Source: Candidatus Enterococcus huntleyi
GTDB taxonomy: Bacteria > Bacillota > Bacilli > Lactobacillales > Enterococcaceae
Assembly (NCBI RefSeq): GCF_009933175.1
Contig: NZ_MAEJ01000030.1
Location: 307,704 to 371,703, forward strand
DNA length: 64,000 bases
Reading direction: 5' to 3'
Shown here in pieces: positions 57,810 to 64,000 of this stretch (the first letter of the stretch is position 1; every line of letters begins with the position of its first letter). Position numbers and translations under genes: made by a program. The notes under the pieces are model-generated. The model had not been told where the DNA came from, did not search any database, and saw nothing but the letters and a program-made list of their open reading frames with translations.

Positions 57810-57850
57810 AAAAAACTGGCGCTTATTTGGCTCCAGTTTTCGTTTTTTTT
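57810..57850. terminator. Terminator after the GNAT gene
   Basis: AAAAACTGG (57811-57819) pairs with CCAGTTTT (57833-57840), with an imperfect inner stem. A-run on the left gives minus-strand T's after the GNAT stop. Confidence 0.75.
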
Positions 57851-58401
57851 TACTGATTAAACTCTTCTTTTAATAACGCATAGCGATTCATATCACGCAA
57901 TTCTCCATACATATTCGTATCTTGTCGATCCACGCCAACAAAGGTAAAACCACAAGAAAGGGCTACTTGGTTACTTGGCTGATTTTCGACATCCGCTACA
58001 ATCGATAATTTATTCAGTCCCATCTCTTCAAAGGCCAAGGCACAGATCTTTTTGACAGATCGAGTCATGATACCTTTTTTGGTATACTCTTTCCCCAGCA
58101 TATAACCGATTTCTGCGCGCTGATGCAGTGCGCTTATAAAATGCAGATCAATATTGCCGACAATGGTTCCTTCATATTCAATCAGAAATAACCGATCCGT
58201 GCCATTTGCTTCACCTGTCAACTTCAGTTTAAAATAGTTTTCCTCATCCGTAACTGATTGTGTAGCATCCACAAAATCTAAGTAAGGACGCAAATGTTCC
58301 CGATTGGTATCCACAATCCGAAAAATATCCTCTGCCATAGACATTGTGGGATGTATCAGACTGACTTGTTCATCTACAACTAATCGAACACGATAATCCA
58401 T
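57850..58401 (-). CDS. GNAT-family N-acetyltransferase (RimJ/RimL type)
   Basis: 183-aa acetyl-CoA-dependent transferase. N-terminal substrate helix region IVDTNREHLRPYLDFVD, acetyl-CoA loop region IGYMLGKEYTKKGIMTRSVK (about residues 98-117) and the closing VENQPSNQVALSCGFTFVG are typical of the RimL branch. The substrate could be a protein N-terminus or a small molecule. The stop is beside the terminator. Lies upstream of nothing in the same operon; the cysteine hydrolase upstream is 111 bp away. Confidence 0.88.
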   Translation of the reverse strand: MDYRVRLVVDEQVSLIHPTMSMAEDIFRIVDTNREHLRPYLDFVDATQSVTDEENYFKLKLTGEANGTDRLFLIEYEGTIVGNIDLHFISALHQRAEIGYMLGKEYTKKGIMTRSVKKICALAFEEMGLNKLSIVADVENQPSNQVALSCGFTFVGVDRQDTNMYGELRDMNRYALLKEEFNQ

Positions 58402-58512
58402 AGTAACCCCTCATTTCATTTTAATGAAAATCTTAACAAACATCCAGAGAGAACACAAGAGCAAATGGATAGAAGAGCACATCTATACACTATGGTCTTT
58501 TTTAACCACCGT

Positions 58513-59025
58513 CTATTCATCGATAAAGGTCACAAAGCGGCGATTCCAAATTGATTCATAAAATTCGCAAGTCTGTTCAGCAGTCATATACTGGGTATCG
58601 TAAGTCGTTGTCGTGCCATGTGTCATCAAGAGTTGGTAGCCTAAGCCATGAGCAAACTTCACTGTGGTATCCACACAATATTGTGATTGCGCGCCACAAA
58701 TTTCAAGTGTTGAGACTGCTAATTGATCCAATAATTCTTTTAATCCTGTCTGATAAAAAGAATTAGCATGGGTTTTTTCGATAAAATGAACATTCGCTCC
58801 GATGGTTTTTATTTGTGGAATGATTGCCCAATCCTCTGAGCCGGCAATGAGTTCTTCATCAGAATGACGAATAAAAATAATCGGCCGCTCATCATTTAAA
58901 TAGTCGGTAATCCGCTGATTTACTTTGGTTACTACCTGTGGCAATTCATGGATAATCTGATCCTCCGTATAGCATACGCCGTTTTGTAAATCAATCACCA
59001 ATAAAGCATCTCCGATAGTTTTCAT
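58513..59025 (-). CDS. Isochorismatase-family cysteine hydrolase
   Basis: 170-aa hydrolase of the nicotinamidase/isochorismatase superfamily. Catalytic triad visible: Asp in LLVIDLQNGV (about residue 12), Lys in FIEKTHANSFY (about 83) and Cys in GAQSQYCVDTT (about 116), preceded by the usual cis-peptide region. Reaction unknown. ATG 59025 follows GAGGAG; the longer frame from 59043 includes the Shine-Dalgarno itself. Confidence 0.9.
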   Translation of the reverse strand: MKTIGDALLVIDLQNGVCYTEDQIIHELPQVVTKVNQRITDYLNDERPIIFIRHSDEELIAGSEDWAIIPQIKTIGANVHFIEKTHANSFYQTGLKELLDQLAVSTLEICGAQSQYCVDTTVKFAHGLGYQLLMTHGTTTTYDTQYMTAEQTCEFYESIWNRRFVTFIDE

Positions 59026-59130
59026 AAGCATTCTCCTCATCAATAAGTTAGCCTATTATAGCATGAAATAAGCAGCGATTTGCGAGCGATTCATCCGCCT
59101 AATAAGTGCAACTATAGATTTTTTGGATGA

Positions 59131-59298
59131 TCAAATACCATCCACAATAATTCCAATAACAGAACCTACCGCAGACTGTGCCACTCTGAGTAGACGATTT
59201 TTAGTTTCTAAAACAGCATAAAGTTCTCGAAAGTTTCTCTGAAATGAATAGAGAGTAAAAATTAGCACCATGATTAATAAAAATTTTAGTATAAACAT
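59131..59298 (-). CDS. Small membrane protein (55 aa), unknown
   Basis: One N-terminal hydrophobic helix (MFILKFLLIMVLIFTLYSF), a charged middle (RNFRELYAVLETKNRLLR) and a hydrophobic Gly/Val/Ile-rich C-terminus. ATG 59298 is chosen, because GAGGAGGA stands 9 bases before it; a longer frame begins at 59358 without an RBS. Family not recognised. Confidence 0.6.
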   Translation of the reverse strand: MFILKFLLIMVLIFTLYSFQRNFRELYAVLETKNRLLRVAQSAVGSVIGIIVDGI

Positions 59299-59523
59299 TG
59301 TGAGTTCCTCCTCGAATAATCTTTTAACTAACTTTAGCAGTTTTTCAGCAGCAAACAATCGGACTTAAGATGGATAAATTAGTAGGTTTTACTGCTTCAA
59401 GCTTAGCTAATACACGGAAATCGCCTTGATAGTCTGTTATCTTTTGAGAGGTATTTTCACAAGCTCATTAATTGTGTCATTCCTATTCCTACAGTATAGT
59501 ATTCAACGAAGGAGGTGTAATTC

Positions 59524-59787
59524 ATGGCTACAACATTCGTTATTTTACACATTGTTTTTGGACTTATTTCATTTGCTGGTTCATTATTATTAGCAATCGG
59601 TTTTAGAGGAGAGTTTCAAAAACTGACAACGATCCAAAAATCTGGCATAATGCTAACAATTATTAGTTTATTTGCCACAATTGTCGTAACAATGGCTTCA
59701 AAAGGCAGTTTATTGTCTGCAGGTCTTTTCCTATTGATTGGTTTGTTAACCTGCGTATTTCTTATGGGCAAAAAAAGCAAAGCCTGA
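59524..59787 (+). CDS. Small three-helix membrane protein (87 aa), unknown
   Basis: Three hydrophobic segments (about residues 5-25, 40-57, 63-80) with short loops and a basic end (MGKKSKA). AAGGAGGTG lies 7 bases before the ATG. Monocistronic with a terminator at 59831. Family not recognised. Confidence 0.7.
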   Translation: MATTFVILHIVFGLISFAGSLLLAIGFRGEFQKLTTIQKSGIMLTIISLFATIVVTMASKGSLLSAGLFLLIGLLTCVFLMGKKSKA

Positions 59788-59830
59788 TCATATAGCAAGA
59801 TAATTAATCGCAATTCTGTGATTTTAGGAC

Positions 59831-59870
59831 AAAAATAAGGGACGGCTAGCCGATCCTTTATTTTTTTCTA
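59831..59870 (+). terminator. Terminator after the 87-aa gene
   Basis: AAAAATAAGGGA (59831-59842) pairs with TCCTTTATTTTT (59854-59865), inner GGCTAGCC palindrome, followed by T's. Confidence 0.85.
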
Positions 59871-59933
59871 TTTTATTATTTAAACTATCAGGTACAAGAG
59901 GATAGGGAATCAATGTGGACCTTTATTGCGAAA

Positions 59934-60050
59934 AAAAGCAAAAAAAACCACCACGACCGTCGCCATGGTGGAAATGAAGGTTGTTATTTACTCTTTGGTA
60001 GGAGTAAGTATGAAAAACCAATTCGGGATAATTGGCATACGCTTATTATA
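59934..60050 (-). ncRNA. Candidate minus-strand small RNA
   Basis: On the minus strand CCACCA and TGGTGG (59955-59979 region) close a GC-rich hairpin followed by eight T's, a good terminator with no gene upstream on that strand. About 70 nt upstream are GTATG-CCAATT and AATTGG-CATAC arms, and TATAAT (60050-60045) as a -10. Together they predict an RNA of about 100 nt. No good -35. The rest of 59871-60233 is featureless apart from this and the next gene's upstream region. Confidence 0.4.
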
Positions 60051-60233
60051 CAGCAGGGGAATAGATGAATCATGAATATCTGCTAGTGAATTCCTAAATT
60101 TTTTATGAGAAAAAGCTCATGATTTTTTCTAGCTATGTATCTATTTTTGCAACTCGTATTATTGTATGGAATTTTTTTAGTGTGGTACACTTGGAATTGT
60201 AAAGAGATTTTCAATTTAGGAGGCGTTCATTTT

Positions 60234-61331
60234 ATGACGGAAATCGGTAAAAAATTATTGTCTCAATTGACTGCTGCAGATGCGACTGGCCCTTTTGTCA
60301 CAATCATGTTGAACACTCATGTGGCGCACCAAGAAGTAGAAAAGGATCAGATCAAGTTGAAAAATTTTGCTAAAGAAGCAAAAAGACGCTTTGAGAAAAA
60401 ATACGTTGGACACGACTGGCTCGCTTTTCAAGAAAAAATTGACGCTCTATTATCAAGTAAAGAATTTTGGCGGACGAACGCAACAAGTGTCGCCATCATT
60501 TTAACCGAACAAGAAACGTACATTCATCGCCTATCTATTCGGGTGGATGATCAATATTATGTTAGCGATACGCCTTATATTTTGGCGATTATCAAGAACG
60601 CACAATTTAACTATTCCTATTATTTGCTTGGCTTAAACCGCGACAGTATCAAGTTGTATCATGTCGATAATAAGCAAATTAACGCCGTTTCATTACCTGA
60701 AGATGCCCCGGTCGATCTAGTCACCGCGCTAGGGGATGAATTGACGAATACAGGTAGTACCTCAGGGAAGGATGGACAAGCGGTTCATGGCATTAATACG
60801 AAAGATGAAGAAGTTGAGATTGATTGGTTGAATTATTATCAAGCAGTCGACACGTTTTTCAAAGATTCTTTCGAAAATGCGGGAAATCTACCAATCTATC
60901 TCTATGCTCTCCCTGAAAATCAAACGCTCTTCAAAAAAGTGGCAAAAAATCCTTATTACCAATCAGACATTGCTATTTCAGCCTCACCTTCACAACTGAC
61001 TACCACAGAAATTCAGACAGCCGTTGAGAAGATAAATAGTGAGTTGACTAAAAAAGAAATAGCTAGCTATGAACCTTTAATGAACAAGAAGTTTCTTGAT
61101 TCACTGGTTGACTTAGTTCCAGCTGCTAAAGATGGGAAGCTATCCCATGCCTTTATTGCTACTTCCAATTTAGCGGATGGCTTTGGCGAAGATCCTGAAA
61201 CCGAATATGATCGGCGACAGGTCTTAAATACGCTAGCCGATGATGTTTTACAAAATAGTGGCCAAGTCTTTGTCTTGGATCAAAAAGATGCGCCTGACGA
61301 AAAAAGTCTACTAGGTATTCTTCGCTACTAA
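60234..61331 (+). CDS. Probable baeRF (bacterial archaeo-eukaryotic release factor-like) protein
   Basis: 365-aa soluble protein. GPFVTIMLNTHVAHQEVEKD and FAKEAKRRFEKKY at the N-terminus, and YYLLGLNRDSIKLYHVDNKQ in the middle, resemble the bacterial eRF1-like (baeRF family 6) proteins of Lactobacillales, whose proposed roles in ribosome rescue or hydrolysis are unproven. The C-terminal third (FIATSNLADGFGEDPETEYD) fits the third domain with a NTLADDVLQNSGQVFVL tail. ATG 60234 has AGGAGG 8 bases upstream; the longer frame from 60135 is rejected. The family assignment is from memory of sequence style. Confidence 0.6.
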   Translation: MTEIGKKLLSQLTAADATGPFVTIMLNTHVAHQEVEKDQIKLKNFAKEAKRRFEKKYVGHDWLAFQEKIDALLSSKEFWRTNATSVAIILTEQETYIHRLSIRVDDQYYVSDTPYILAIIKNAQFNYSYYLLGLNRDSIKLYHVDNKQINAVSLPEDAPVDLVTALGDELTNTGSTSGKDGQAVHGINTKDEEVEIDWLNYYQAVDTFFKDSFENAGNLPIYLYALPENQTLFKKVAKNPYYQSDIAISASPSQLTTTEIQTAVEKINSELTKKEIASYEPLMNKKFLDSLVDLVPAAKDGKLSHAFIATSNLADGFGEDPETEYDRRQVLNTLADDVLQNSGQVFVLDQKDAPDEKSLLGILRY

Positions 61332-61388
61332 TCAAAACAGAGCAGGGTAGTTGAATCAACAAGTAATCCTTTTCATTAGATAAATGGA

Positions 61389-61425
61389 CAAGAGCCTAAC
61401 CGATTCCTCGGTTAGGCTCTTTAAT
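61389..61425 (+). terminator. Terminator after the baeRF-like gene
   Basis: AAGAGCCTAACC (61389-61400) pairs with GGTTAGGCTCTT (61410-61421), followed by TAATTAAG. Strong stem, weak T-tail. Confidence 0.8.
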
Positions 61426-61426
61426 T

Positions 61427-61660
61427 AAGTATTAAATATTTTTCTAGTCTGATATAACGACCTTCATTATACGTAGACTGGGATTTTCATCTTAACTATT
61501 AGTCACTTTTACAAGGTCAACGAGAAGCAATTTCGTTTCTCATCTACACAATTTAAACCCATTCCTCTTTTAAATCTATGCGGTTCCATGACCGCGCCTT
61601 CGGAGTAGACTGCTATCAAAACGAAGCAAAAGGACTTTCACATCTAATTTCTTAATACTT
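61427..61660 (-). ncRNA. Candidate ~234-nt structured non-coding RNA
   Basis: Minus strand. The predicted start, about 7 bases below an extended -10 (TGTTATACT, 61672-61665), begins AAGTATTAAG. Its first nine bases pair exactly with TTAATACTT at 61435-61427, closing the molecule. Internal stems: GACCTT/AAGGTC (61518-61513 with 61464-61459), GCGGT/ACCGC (61595-61591 with 61584-61580), GAGAA/TTCTC (61541-61522). No ORF on either strand is convincing. A closed long rod with bulges resembles 6S RNA, but I cannot confirm that. It fills most of the 61332-61773 gap. Confidence 0.45.
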
Positions 61661-61770
61661 TGTTAGTATAACAGATAAAACGTTCGGTTGCTATCGCTTA
61701 CTTTCAAGCTTAATAATTCCTTAATTCTATAAATTATTCCAAGAAAAGGCTAGCCCACATTTTTAATCTG

Positions 61771-61779
61771 TGCTATAAT
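61771..61779 (+). promoter_or_regulatory. cspA promoter (extended -10)
   Basis: TGCTATAAT: a consensus -10 with TG one base upstream. It leaves a 5' UTR of about 110 nt, typical of cold-shock mRNAs. Confidence 0.7.
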
Positions 61780-61894
61780 AGTAGTGTAGTTTTTGTTCGG
61801 TAATATATGGTAGTTTGTTTCATAATAAACATCTTCCACATTCACCCTTCAAGTAATTGCAAAATATGTGTTCAACACAAGGAGGATTTTTATT

Positions 61895-62095
61895 ATGGAA
61901 ACAGGTACAGTAAAATGGTTTAACTCAGACAAAGGTTTTGGCTTCATCACTGCAGAAAACGGAAACGATGTATTCGTTCACTTTTCAGCTATCCAAGGAG
62001 ACGGCTTCAAAACTTTAGAAGAAGGCCAAGCAGTAACTTTTGATATCGAAGATGGTCAACGTGGCCCTCAAGCTACTAACGTTAACAAAGCTTAA
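61895..62095 (+). CDS. cspA: Cold-shock protein
   Basis: 66-aa OB-fold RNA chaperone. RNP1 KGFGFIT and RNP2 VFVHFSA are intact in [27 protein letters not shown] lies 8 bases before ATG 61895; the in-frame ATG at 61868 is upstream of the Shine-Dalgarno and is not used. The long UTR and its terminator (62113) make a monocistronic cold-shock unit. Confidence 0.96.
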   Translation: METGTVKWFNSDKGFGFITAENGNDVFVHFSAIQGDGFKTLEEGQAVTFDIEDGQRGPQATNVNKA

Positions 62096-62112
62096 TTAAC
62101 TTGTAGACTTCA

Positions 62113-62146
62113 GACTTCTGACAATTCGTTGTCAGAAGTTTTTTTT
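62113..62146 (+). terminator. cspA terminator
   Basis: GACTTCTGACA (62113-62123) pairs with TGTCAGAAGTT (62130-62140), followed by T's. Confidence 0.9.
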
Positions 62147-62209
62147 GTAGTCTGTGACAGACTAGCCCAAGATTGAACTAAGCAAATTTCCAGAATTAAC
62201 AAAATTTCC

Positions 62210-62238
62210 TTGCATTATTCTGATGAAACTTTTATCAT
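62210..62238 (+). promoter_or_regulatory. proS promoter
   Basis: TTGCAT (62210-62215), 17 bp, TATCAT (62233-62238). Confidence 0.75.
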
Positions 62239-62244
62239 GAAGAA

Positions 62245-62470
62245 GAATAGTTTTAGATTAGTACTTATTTTTAATGGTTTGAGAGAGTCAATCCGCGGCT
62301 GAGAGATTGATACCCCCTTAGATAAGGAACCTACTAAACTTAATTTGCTGTGAAAGCAGCACGATTCCCATCGTTATCGGGCTCAAGTTGGGCTATTAAA
62401 TCAATAGCCAAGCAAGGTGGTACCGCGAAATTCAATCGTTTCGTCCTTACATGGACGAGGCGATTTTTTT
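62245..62470 (+). promoter_or_regulatory. Proline T-box riboswitch leader of proS
   Basis: The T-box AAGGTGGTACCGCG (62414-62427) precedes a terminator with arms AATCG/CGATT and TCGTCC/GGACGA (62434-62466) and T-run. The Stem I base pairs GTTT-TAG with CTAAAC, enclosing the loop E motif: AGTA on the 5' side and GAA-CCT-A on the 3' side. The specifier is therefore CCT (62330-62332), a proline codon, which matches the gene controlled. Confidence 0.92.
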
Positions 62471-62491
62471 ATTTTTTTAGGAGGAGAAAAA

Positions 62492-63931
62492 ATGACAAAC
62501 TTACAAACAGAAGATTTTTCAAAATGGTATTTACAAACAATCCAAAAGGCTGATTTAATGGCTTATTCACCTGTTCGAGGCTGTATTATCTTTAAACCAG
62601 ATGGCTATGAATTATGGGAGCACATCCAAGAAGAATTCAACAAATTTTTACGTGCTGAAGGCATTCGTAATGCTTATTTCCCTATGCTAATCCCGCAAAG
62701 CTTTTTCCAAAAGGAAGAAGATCATATTGAAGGCTTCGCACCTGAATTACCTTGGGTGACGGAAGTCGGTACTGAAAAATTAGAAGAACCTCTAGCACTG
62801 CGTCCAACCTCTGAAACGATGATTGGTTCAGCATTTAGCGAATGGATTAACTCATATCGTGACCTGCCTTACGAAATTAACCAATGGGCGAATGTTTTCC
62901 GTTGGGAGAAAAAGACCTTGCCATTCTTACGAACTTCAGAATTTTTATGGCAAGAAGGGCATACAGCTCACGAGAATGAAGAAGACGCCCGTGTGCGGAC
63001 TGAAAAAGTTTTAGAAGCTTATGCTGACTTAATCGAAAATTTCTTAGCAATTCCAGTGTATCGTGGTCAAAAAACTCCTTCAGAACGCTTTGCTGGAGCC
63101 GTTGATACGTATTCAGTAGAGGCGATGATGAAGGATGGGAAGGCTGTCCAAGCAGGTACTTCTCATTATATGGGTACGAAATTTGCGGAAGCCTTTGATA
63201 TTCGTTATCTTAACCGTGAAAACAAACACGTCCATGCCCATACAACTTCTTGGGGAATTTCTACTCGTTTGATTGGCTCATTAATCATGGTCCATGGCGA
63301 TGAACAAGGCCTTATCTTGCCTCCAAAAATTGCGCCAACGCAGATCGTTTTAATTCCTGTTGGTCCTTGGAAAAAGAACCCAGCTATCTTAGAAAAATTA
63401 ACTGAATTAAAAGCAACACTAGCAGAACAAGGCTACCGTGTACGTATCGACGATACTGACAACTCTGTTGGATTTAAATTTAATGAATGGGAACTTAAAG
63501 GGGCAGCTATCCGTGTTGAATGTGGCCCACGTGATTTAGAAAACAGTCAAGTCATGATTAAAGTTCGCGATTTAGATGAAAAACAAGCAGTTTCATTCGA
63601 CGATCTTGAAGCAACACTTGCCAAAGAATTAGACACGATGCAAACACGTCTATTGGAGAATGCGCGTCTACGCAATCAAGAAAATGAACATCTTGATATC
63701 GAAACATTAGATGAATTAAAAGCCCATATCGAAACGTCAAAACAAGCGAACAAAACACCTGGCTTCGTCTTGATTGGTTGGGATGGCAGCGAAGAAACTG
63801 AGAAACAAATCAAAGAAGAAACAGGCTTCACTACTAGAAATATTCCGTTTGAAGCACCTGTTGAGAAAACAGTTGATTTAGTCAGTGGCAAACCAGCCAA
63901 ACATACTGTTTGGATTGCTAGAGCTTACTAA
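62492..63931 (+). CDS. proS: Prolyl-tRNA synthetase, archaeal/eukaryote-like type
   Basis: 479-aa class II aminoacyl-tRNA synthetase. Motif 2 around QWANVFRWEKKTLPFLRTSE and motif 3 near TTSWGISTRLIGSLIMVHGD are visible, as are RPTSETMIGSAFSEWI and an anticodon-binding domain with VLIPVGPWKK. It lacks the about 180-aa INS editing insertion of standard bacterial ProRS and ends in the C-terminal zinc-domain-like tail typical of the archaeal type (ProS3). ATG 62492 follows AGGAGGAG. The T-box makes it proline-responsive. Whether a bacterial-type proS also exists elsewhere cannot be seen here. Confidence 0.94.
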   Translation: MTNLQTEDFSKWYLQTIQKADLMAYSPVRGCIIFKPDGYELWEHIQEEFNKFLRAEGIRNAYFPMLIPQSFFQKEEDHIEGFAPELPWVTEVGTEKLEEPLALRPTSETMIGSAFSEWINSYRDLPYEINQWANVFRWEKKTLPFLRTSEFLWQEGHTAHENEEDARVRTEKVLEAYADLIENFLAIPVYRGQKTPSERFAGAVDTYSVEAMMKDGKAVQAGTSHYMGTKFAEAFDIRYLNRENKHVHAHTTSWGISTRLIGSLIMVHGDEQGLILPPKIAPTQIVLIPVGPWKKNPAILEKLTELKATLAEQGYRVRIDDTDNSVGFKFNEWELKGAAIRVECGPRDLENSQVMIKVRDLDEKQAVSFDDLEATLAKELDTMQTRLLENARLRNQENEHLDIETLDELKAHIETSKQANKTPGFVLIGWDGSEETEKQIKEETGFTTRNIPFEAPVEKTVDLVSGKPAKHTVWIARAY

Positions 63932-63941
63932 AAATAGAACC

Positions 63942-63982
63942 AAAAAGTGTTAGCACCCGAATAACGGTGCTAACACTTTTTT
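63942..63982 (+). terminator. proS terminator
   Basis: AAAAAGTGTTAGCACC (63942-63957) pairs perfectly with GGTGCTAACACTTTTT (63966-63981), with further T's. Confidence 0.92.
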
Positions 63983-64000
63983 AGGTGCGCCTTGCATGGG

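Noticed and set aside
62298..62352. THI-box (TPP riboswitch)-like string in the proS leader: GGCTGAGA, ACCC, GAACCT, 8 bases, TAAT
   Set aside because: Order and spacing match TPP riboswitches, but the P4 pairing and the CGTAGGGAA end are absent. The same bases are fully explained by T-box Stem I, with GAA-CCT-A as the specifier loop.

Overview
The window is a chromosomal segment of a low-GC Gram-positive bacterium of the Lactobacillales, most like Enterococcus or a close relative in the Enterococcaceae. This rests on gene content and order: divergent pepQ-ccpA, a class A PBP, nfo, a heterodimeric ABC exporter, rpsU-yqeY, the phoH-pgpH-ybeY-dgkA-era-recO-glyQS run, strong AGGAGG ribosome binding sites, two T-box leaders and a CcpA/cre carbon-control circuit. 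A crtN-crtM pair predicts a yellow C30 carotenoid, as in pigmented enterococci. The species cannot be fixed from the sequence alone. I see no prophage, insertion sequence, CRISPR array, canonical tRNA or rRNA.

Layout. 1-11.3 kb: partial pepQ, ccpA, pbp2A, an AEC permease, nfo, yneF and a two-gene ABC exporter. 11.4-18.9 kb: beta-glucoside locus, with a cre site over the promoter, a RAT/terminator antitermination switch, licT, bglP, a divergent RpiR-type regulator with palindromic operators, and two tandem GH1 phospho-beta-glucosidases. 19-24.3 kb: MATE transporter, trxB, a phosphohexomutase and a CzrA-like ArsR regulator. 24.3-29.9 kb: homoserine branch point, hom-thrC-thrB for threonine followed by metY-metA for methionine through O-acetylhomoserine. 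29.9-32.3 kb: PPDK regulatory protein, a Zur/Fur regulator, rpsU and yqeY. 32.9-38.9 kb: the phoH to recO housekeeping operon, joining c-di-AMP turnover, rRNA processing, ribosome assembly and repair. 38.9-41.8 kb: AraC regulator divergent from a GH42 beta-galactosidase. 41.9-51.3 kb: T-box glyQS, a second AEC permease, yidC, acyP, an RNA methyltransferase, an HD protein and a ClC channel. 51.3-57.1 kb: YdcF protein, dacA, crtN-crtM. 57.2-64 kb: small membrane proteins, GNAT, a cysteine hydrolase, a baeRF-like protein, cspA and a T-box-controlled archaeal-type proS.

The most interesting material is between genes. (1) A compact minus-strand unit at 57.3-57.6 kb: a promoter, a 90-nt tRNA-like cloverleaf, a Shine-Dalgarno, a 44-codon membrane-peptide gene and a terminator over its stop codon. 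(2) A probable ~234-nt minus-strand structured RNA at 61.4-61.7 kb whose predicted 5' end pairs with its 3' end. (3) A dispersed element with a conserved 39-bp core next to a short hairpin that differs between copies by compensated changes, in two clusters (21.7-21.9 and 32.35-32.63 kb). (4) Smaller repeat families: a hairpin sitting just after three stop codons, and a TTGTGGCTAGTTGCG repeat at 46.5-46.8 kb. Two transporter genes appear to lack a conventional start codon (ATT and ATA in the expected place).
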